Origin: JASLDZ01 sp964244065
GTDB lineage: Bacteria; Pseudomonadota; Alphaproteobacteria; Caulobacterales; Caulobacteraceae
DNA: 64,000 nt
Assembly (NCBI GenBank): GCA_964244065.1
Contig: CAXTHH010000006.1
Span: 1-64,000, forward strand
Reading direction: 5' to 3'
Within the stretch, counting starts at the first letter, position 1. Each line of letters starts with the position of its first letter. The notes beneath the pieces were generated by a model. It saw nothing but the letters and a program-made list of their open reading frames with translations. It searched no databases and had not been told where the DNA came from. The position numbers and the translations under genes were made by a program. This document shows positions 59,294-64,000 of this stretch, in pieces.

Positions 59294-60745
59294 TCAGCCG
59301 TTCCAGCTGTGCCCGTGCCGCTCGGTGAGCGCGAACGCGCCCGCCGGGCCCCAGCCGCCGGCGGGGTAGGGGACGGGCCTCATGCCCGTCCGCGCCCAGG
59401 CGGCCACGACGCCGTCCACCCAGGTCCAGGCCGCCTCCGCCTCGTCGCGGCGGACGAACAGGGTGGGGTCGCCGCCGATCGCCTCCAGCAGCAGCCGCTC
59501 GTAGGCGATGCGCCGCCGCGCGGTGAGGCCCTCGTCGAGCGAGAGGTCCAGCGGCAGGGGGCGCAGCTGCATGCCGCCGCGCTCCAGGCTGGGCGTCTTG
59601 ACCATCAGGCTGAGGCTGACCTGCTCCTCCGGCTGCAGGCGGATGACCAGCCGGTTCGCCTGCAGGTTCTGGTCGGCGAAGATGGAGTGCGGCACCGGGC
59701 GGAACTGGATCACGATCTCGCTGGCGCGGCTCGGCATCCGCTTGCCCGTGCGCAGGTAGAAGGGCGTGCCCGCCCAGCGCCAATTGTCGATGTTGGCCTG
59801 GATGGCGACGAAGGTCTCGGTGTCCGACGCGCGGCCGCCCTCCTCCTCCGCGTACGCGCGGGCAGGGCCGCCGTCGGCCGCGCCGGCGGCGTACTGGCCG
59901 CGCACGGTGGTCTTGCCCACCGTCTCCGCCGTGATCGGGCGCAGCGAGCGGAGCACCTTCACCTTCTCGTTGCGCACGCTGTCGGGGTCGAGGCTGGCGG
60001 GCGGCTCCATGGCGACCAGGCACAGGAGCTGCAGCATGTGGTTCTGCACCATGTCGCGGATGGCGCCGTACTCGTCGTAGTACCCGAACCGACCCTCCAC
60101 CCCCACCGTCTCGGCCACGGTGATCTGCACGTGCTCGACGGTGAGGTTCGACCAGAGCGGCTCGAACAGCACGTTGGCGAAGCGCAGGGCCAACAGGTTC
60201 TGCACCGCCTCCTTGCCCAGGTAGTGGTCGATGCGGAAGGTCCGGTCCTCGCTGAAGACGGCCAGGAGCTCGTCGTTGATCGCCTGGCAGGAGGCGAGGT
60301 CGCGGCCGATGGGCTTCTCGACCACCACCCGGCTCGCGGGGGTGGCCAGGCCCGCGCCGCCGAGCCCGCGGCACAGGGCGCCGTACAGGCTGGGCGAGGT
60401 GGACAGGTAGAAGACCGGGGCCGCCGCCCCGGCCAGCGCCGCCCCCAGTCCGCCGAAGCTGGCCCGGTCCCGCGCGTCCACCGGGGCGTAGCGCAGGCGG
60501 GCGGCGAAGCGGGCGAAGGCGGCCTCGTCGAAGCTGTCCGCCCGGCGGCGCACGGCCGCCTCCACCCGGTCGCGGAAGGCGGCGTCGTCCAGCGCCTCGC
60601 GCGCCGCGCCCACGATCGGCGCGGGCGGAAGCAGCCCGTCCGCCTCCAGGAAATACAGCGACGGGAACAGCATCCGCATCGCCAGGTCGCCGGTGCCGCC
60701 GAAGATCACCACGGCGTCGGCAGGAGCGGCGTCGGCGGGGGGCAT
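59294..60745 (-). CDS. zwf: Glucose-6-phosphate 1-dehydrogenase
   Basis: First step of the pentose-phosphate/Entner-Doudoroff route. NADP loop VVIFGGTGDLAMRMLFPSLY (usual GASGDLAKRK), substrate site RTFRIDHYLGKEAVQNLLAL with catalytic His nearby, and GRFGYYDEYGAIRDMVQNHM. 483 aa is the normal length. ATG at 60745, 29 bp after the amidohydrolase stop. The changed Lys (GDLA-MR) in the dinucleotide loop is unusual but conservative. Confidence 0.96.
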   Translation of the reverse strand: MPPADAAPADAVVIFGGTGDLAMRMLFPSLYFLEADGLLPPAPIVGAAREALDDAAFRDRVEAAVRRRADSFDEAAFARFAARLRYAPVDARDRASFGGLGAALAGAAAPVFYLSTSPSLYGALCRGLGGAGLATPASRVVVEKPIGRDLASCQAINDELLAVFSEDRTFRIDHYLGKEAVQNLLALRFANVLFEPLWSNLTVEHVQITVAETVGVEGRFGYYDEYGAIRDMVQNHMLQLLCLVAMEPPASLDPDSVRNEKVKVLRSLRPITAETVGKTTVRGQYAAGAADGGPARAYAEEEGGRASDTETFVAIQANIDNWRWAGTPFYLRTGKRMPSRASEIVIQFRPVPHSIFADQNLQANRLVIRLQPEEQVSLSLMVKTPSLERGGMQLRPLPLDLSLDEGLTARRRIAYERLLLEAIGGDPTLFVRRDEAEAAWTWVDGVVAAWARTGMRPVPYPAGGWGPAGAFALTERHGHSWNG

Positions 60746-60774
60746 GGGCGCTCTCCGTGCGGCGGCGCGGCGGG

Positions 60775-62187
60775 TCAGTAGAGGCCGATGGCGCCCTTCA
60801 ACCCGTCCAGGAACACCTGGGTCCGGTAGCCGACGCCGGCCTTGAACACGAGCGGCATGCGCTCGATCGCCATCGCGTCGGCGGCGAGGTCGCCGTCGAC
60901 CACCACGACGTCCGCCCGCTTGCCCACGGCGAGCGAGCCGACGTCCTTGTCGCGGCCCAGGTAGAGGGCGCCGTTCAGGGTGGCGATCCGCACCGCGGCG
61001 GGCACGGCGTGGCCCTCCTGCACCAGGAGCTCCAGGTTGCGCTTGGCCGAGTGGCCGGGAACCACCCCGCCGATGCCCGTCGGGTCCGTGCCCGTGATCA
61101 GCAGGCCGCCCATCTCCAGGAAGCGCTTCTCCAGGCGCATGTTGAGCAGCAGCAGCTTGCGCTCGTCGGCCGCGACCGCCGTCCGGCTCCGCACGCGCGC
61201 CTGGATCGTCTGGAACGACTCGCGCAGCTGCGGGGCGAGGAGTTGGAGGGCGTAGTCGGGCGGCGAGGGCTGGCCCGCCGCGGTGGTCTCGAAGACGTTC
61301 AGCGTCGAGGTCACCGCCACCTTGCGGTCCACCAGCAGCTTCAGCAGCGCCGTGGCCTCCGCCCCCTCGGGGTCGAGCGCCAGCAGCGAGGCGTCGGCCT
61401 TGGCCCCGACCGGGCAGACGTCGGGCGCCTTGTCCCGCACGAAGTCGGTGGACGCCATGAAGCCGTGCTCCAGGTCGTCGATCCCGAGCCCCGCGGCCTC
61501 ACGGTAGGTGACCGAGCACAGGTGGCCGGTGACCTTCATCCCGCGCCTGTGGGCGGCGTCGATGGCCGCCTTCAGCTCCGCGCGCGGGATGTTCATGTAG
61601 GCCTTGAACGAGGTCACGCCCTCCTGCGCCCAGTAGTCCACCGTGCGGGCGGCGTCCGCCGGGTCCTTCAGCACCTGCATCTTCACGGTGTAGGCGCCCC
61701 GGCCCTCCAGGTAGGGGCCGCTGGCGTCGATGTCGGGTCCGGCGGCCTTGCCGGCGTCGATCAGCGCCCGGGTGTTCACGTCGGCCAGGGGGGCCAGCGA
61801 GCCGCCGGTGCGCATCGTCGTGGTCCCGCCCGCCAGGTACAGGCGCGACATGCTGTAGGGGAACTCCCCGTACTGCGCGCCCTTGCTGGAGGGGTAGAAC
61901 AGGTGCTCGTGCACCATGACGAAGCCGGGGATCAGCGTCTTGCCCCGGCCGTCGATCACCTCCGCGCCCGCGGGCGGCCGGGTGCTGGCGGAGGGGCCGA
62001 GCGCCGCGATCCGTCCGTCGCGGATCACCAGCGTCATGTCGCGGCGGGGCGGCGCGCCCGTGCCGTCGATCACCTGCGCGCCCGTGATGGCGATCACCGG
62101 CTGGGTGTAGGCGAGCGCGTCGCGGTCCAGCTTCTCGGTGAAGGCGGCGCCCGCGGCGGCGGCGGCGAGGAGGAGGGCGATCGGCAT
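60775..62187 (-). CDS. Exported amidohydrolase (imidazolonepropionase-like/prolidase type)
   Basis: 470 aa, short signal peptide (IALLLAAAAAGAAF). Amidohydrolase pattern: ITGAQVIDGTGAPPRRDMTL, TLIPGFVMVHEHLFYPSSKG (usual HxH, here HEH), SFKAYMNIPRAELKAAIDAA with Lys, HRRGMKVTGHLCSVTYREAA, DDLEHGFMASTDF and LLITGTDPTGIGG with Asp. Substrate unknown. ATG at 62187 overlaps the upstream stop (TGATG). Confidence 0.9.
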   Translation of the reverse strand: MPIALLLAAAAAGAAFTEKLDRDALAYTQPVIAITGAQVIDGTGAPPRRDMTLVIRDGRIAALGPSASTRPPAGAEVIDGRGKTLIPGFVMVHEHLFYPSSKGAQYGEFPYSMSRLYLAGGTTTMRTGGSLAPLADVNTRALIDAGKAAGPDIDASGPYLEGRGAYTVKMQVLKDPADAARTVDYWAQEGVTSFKAYMNIPRAELKAAIDAAHRRGMKVTGHLCSVTYREAAGLGIDDLEHGFMASTDFVRDKAPDVCPVGAKADASLLALDPEGAEATALLKLLVDRKVAVTSTLNVFETTAAGQPSPPDYALQLLAPQLRESFQTIQARVRSRTAVAADERKLLLLNMRLEKRFLEMGGLLITGTDPTGIGGVVPGHSAKRNLELLVQEGHAVPAAVRIATLNGALYLGRDKDVGSLAVGKRADVVVVDGDLAADAMAIERMPLVFKAGVGYRTQVFLDGLKGAIGLY

Positions 62188-63020
62188 CAGAACTCGGCCT
62201 TCAGGGGTGCGAGGTCGGGGAAGACGGCGGCGCGCTTCTGCGCCCGGGCGCCCATGGCCTCCCTCATGTGCTCGGGGCTGAGCATGGCGGCGTTCCACAC
62301 GCCGACGTAGTCCAGCGCGTCGGCGGTGGAGTGGTCGCGGGCGTATCCGATCATGACTTTCGAGCCGGTCACCGCCACCGGCGGCTTGCCGGCGATCTCG
62401 CCGGCGATCGACAGGGCGTGCGCGGTGCAGGCCGCCGCGTCGGGGAACACGGCGTTGACGAGGCCCAGCCGCAGCGCCTCGTCGGCGGGGAAGCGGCGGC
62501 CCGTGTAGGCCAGCTCGCGCACCATGCCCTCCGGCATCAGCTTGCACAGGCGCGGGAAGGTGCCGACGTCGGCGGTCATGCCGATGTTGATCTCCTGGAT
62601 CTGGAAGAAGGCGTCGACCGTGGCGTAGCGGATGTCGCAGGCGGTGGTCATGTCCACCGCGCCGCCGATCACGCCGCCCTGCACGGCCGCGATGACCGGG
62701 AAACGCGCGTCCTCCAGGCACGAGAAGCTGCGCTGGAGGCGCCGCACGTCGAACCGCAGCCTCTCCGCCGCGGTCGCCCGGTCCGCGCCGGTGGCGGCGA
62801 CCCCGCCCTCGGCGAACACCGACAGGTCCATGCCCGAGCTGAAGTGCTTGCCGGTCGAGGAGATGACCAGGCAGCGCGTGGCGCCCGCCGCATTCAGATC
62901 GTCCACGATCTTCGGCAGCTCGTTCCAGAAGGCGCGCACCATGCTGTTGAAGCTGTCCGGCCGGTTCAGCACGAGGTGGGCCACCCCGCCCTCGGACGAG
63001 AGATCGAAGCAGGTGGGCAT
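62187..63020 (-). CDS. Enoyl-CoA hydratase/isomerase family protein
   Basis: 277 aa crotonase fold. AHLVLNRPDSFNSMVRAFWN, the oxyanion segment SSTGKHFSSGMDLSVFAEGG, VIAAVQGGVIGGAVDMTTAC-DIRYA, and VDAFFQIQEINIGMTADVGT-FPRL, where the Asp in the last block resembles the delta3,5-delta2,4-dienoyl-CoA isomerase (ECH1) group. Starts at ATG 63020 (MPTCFDLSSEGGVAH). First gene of the cluster with the amidohydrolase and zwf. Confidence 0.92.
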   Translation of the reverse strand: MPTCFDLSSEGGVAHLVLNRPDSFNSMVRAFWNELPKIVDDLNAAGATRCLVISSTGKHFSSGMDLSVFAEGGVAATGADRATAAERLRFDVRRLQRSFSCLEDARFPVIAAVQGGVIGGAVDMTTACDIRYATVDAFFQIQEINIGMTADVGTFPRLCKLMPEGMVRELAYTGRRFPADEALRLGLVNAVFPDAAACTAHALSIAGEIAGKPPVAVTGSKVMIGYARDHSTADALDYVGVWNAAMLSPEHMREAMGARAQKRAAVFPDLAPLKAEF

Positions 63021-63050
63021 GGTCGGTACTCCGGGCTCGCCCATCCCTAT

Positions 63051-63163
63051 CTTTCCGTTCTTCCCCGCGGAAGCGGGGACGCAGCTCTGGACCCGCGCAC
63101 GCGGCTGGCCGGAGCGGAGCCGCTCACACGGTCCCCGCTTCCGCGGGGAAGAGCGGAGGGATA
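63051..63163. repeat. Palindromic repeat in a divergent promoter region, loosely like family C
   Basis: TTCCGTTCTTCCCCGCGGAA-GCGGGGACGCAGCTCTGGACCC and the inverse GGTCCCCGCTTCCGCGGGGA-AGAGCGGAGG. About 113 bp between the divergent hydratase and hydrolase genes. Related in design, not in exact sequence, to 31905-32023. Confidence 0.65.
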
Positions 63164-63188
63164 GAGACGGGGCGAAGGAGCCCCGCTC

Positions 63189-64000
63189 ATGGACGCCAGC
63201 GTCGCGCGCGAGCCTCGCCGTCGCACGGTCCGCCTCGCGGACGGCGAGATGAGCCTCCTGGACTTCGGCGACCCCCGTCGCCCGGCCGACGTCGTGTGGG
63301 TGCACGCCAACGGCTTCCACGCCCAGACCTACCGCGCCGTGCTTCAGCCCCTGGCCGCCGGCCTGCGCGTGCTGGCGCCCGACCTGCGCGGCCATGGGGC
63401 GAGCACGCTGCCGGCCGACCCCGACCTCCTGCGGGACTGGGGCGCCCACGCCGGCGATCTGCGGGTGCTGCTGGACGGGCTGGAGGGGCGGCCCCCCGTG
63501 CTCGCCGGCCACTCCATGGGGGCCACGACGGCCCTACTGGCCGCGGCGTCGGCGCCGGAAAGGGTGCGTTCGCTCGTGCTGTTCGAGCCGGTGATCCTGT
63601 CGCGCCTGCGCACGGTGGGGGCCAAGATGCCCGGCGCGCGCGCCAACCTGCTGCGCAACATGCCGCTGGCGAAGGGCGCCCTGGCCCGCCGGCGCGGATT
63701 TCCTGGACGGGCGGAGGCCCTGGCCGCCTACCGCGGCCGCGGCGCCTTCAGGACCTGGCCGGAGGCGTCGCTGGCCGACTATGTGGCCGGCGGCTTCCGC
63801 GAGGCCGGCGCGGGCGTCGAGCTCGCCTGCGCGCCGGAGTGGGAGGCGGCCAACTACGCCGCCCAGGGCCACGACGCCCGGGCGGCGCTGCGGCGTGTCG
63901 CGAGCTGGCGCGGCGTGCCCGTGCGCATCCTCAAGGGCGACCACGGCTCCACCTGCGCCGTCTCGCAGTCGCGCCGGGGCGTGGCGGTGGAGACGGTGGC
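63189..64000 (+). CDS. Alpha/beta hydrolase, 3' end beyond window
   Basis: 270 codons visible. Alpha/beta fold: DVVWVHANGFHAQTYRAVLQ (oxyanion HxNG region), VLAPDLRGHGASTLPADPDL, the nucleophile elbow VLAGHSMGATTALLAAASAP (GHSMG) and VRSLVLFEPVIL. Near the cut end, RGVPVRILKGDHGSTCAVSQ precedes the expected His. Substrate unknown. ATG at 63189; divergent from the hydratase gene. Confidence 0.9.
   Translation, partial: MDASVAREPRRRTVRLADGEMSLLDFGDPRRPADVVWVHANGFHAQTYRAVLQPLAAGLRVLAPDLRGHGASTLPADPDLLRDWGAHAGDLRVLLDGLEGRPPVLAGHSMGATTALLAAASAPERVRSLVLFEPVILSRLRTVGAKMPGARANLLRNMPLAKGALARRRGFPGRAEALAAYRGRGAFRTWPEASLADYVAGGFREAGAGVELACAPEWEAANYAAQGHDARAALRRVASWRGVPVRILKGDHGSTCAVSQSRRGVAVETV

Noticed and set aside
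9744..63163. CRISPR array made of the repeated palindromes
   Set aside because: Copies are scattered over kilobases, 100-155 bp long, without regular spacers or cas genes.

Overview
The window is GC-rich chromosomal DNA of an alphaproteobacterium. The gene content points to the Caulobacteraceae (Caulobacter/Phenylobacterium type): a protein carrying a domain like the LPS-anchoring part of the Caulobacter S-layer protein RsaA, a virB cluster without virD4, SIMPL, MidA, PanD and SO2930-type cytochrome genes, and dense families of palindromic intergenic repeats. The genus is inferred from gene content and not proven.

Layout. 1-5006: an RND efflux pair (permease cut by the left edge, and an adaptor with an unusual C-terminal extension). 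5413-15214: housekeeping genes, mostly on the minus strand (ychF, a GNAT, pth, rplY, an exported protein of unknown function, prs, pgeF, midA-like, lgt, SIMPL), with panD on the plus strand. 15309-15384: a CAT-anticodon tRNA, probably Ile2. 15361-25163: a 9.8-kb integrated element bounded by 24-bp direct repeats of the tRNA 3' end. 25249-30812: a hybrid histidine kinase and a DUF1501/DUF1800 pair. 30904-39975: a minus-strand virB1-2-3-4-6-8-9-10-11 type IV secretion operon. 40142-42084: an RsaA-domain protein overlapping a PagL-type lipid A deacylase. 42243-56403: mostly exported redox and hydrolase genes (redoxin/cytochrome/copper monooxygenase fusion, penicillin-acylase-like protein, beta-helix protein with a diheme cytochrome, PhoD phosphatase, cytochrome-PQQ propeller, isoquinoline-oxidoreductase-like molybdoenzyme). 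56588-64000: two transglutaminases, an N-formylglutamate amidohydrolase, an enoyl-CoA hydratase/amidohydrolase/zwf cluster and a partial alpha/beta hydrolase.

The integrated element is the most unusual part. It has a tyrosine integrase, an AlpA-like regulator, small and large terminase genes, a repressor, a cytosine methyltransferase and several small genes, but no capsid or tail genes. The large terminase gene is truncated and joined to the tail of a SNF2-type helicase, so it looks like a deleted prophage or a phage satellite. The methyltransferase gene contains a second long reading frame in the +1 frame that encodes a protein of repeated G-W-[PA]-[TS]-[PT] motifs. Both frames lose continuity at one point (GGG at 22362-22364), where adding one G restores both at once. 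The element also carries several operator families: TCAAC-N5-GTTGA at three promoters, paired TCACGC..GCGTGA palindromes in front of an XRE gene, GTCCCAnnCG repeats phased at 10 bp, and GGGGTATC repeats at both ends.

Three repeat families lie between chromosomal genes. One (about 100 bp, four copies) is found only between convergent genes here. A second has two of its three copies inside the virB operon. A third has one copy inside the virB operon, with a loosely similar element near the right edge. All functions are assigned from residues and motifs visible in the sequence and from general family knowledge; no database search was run.
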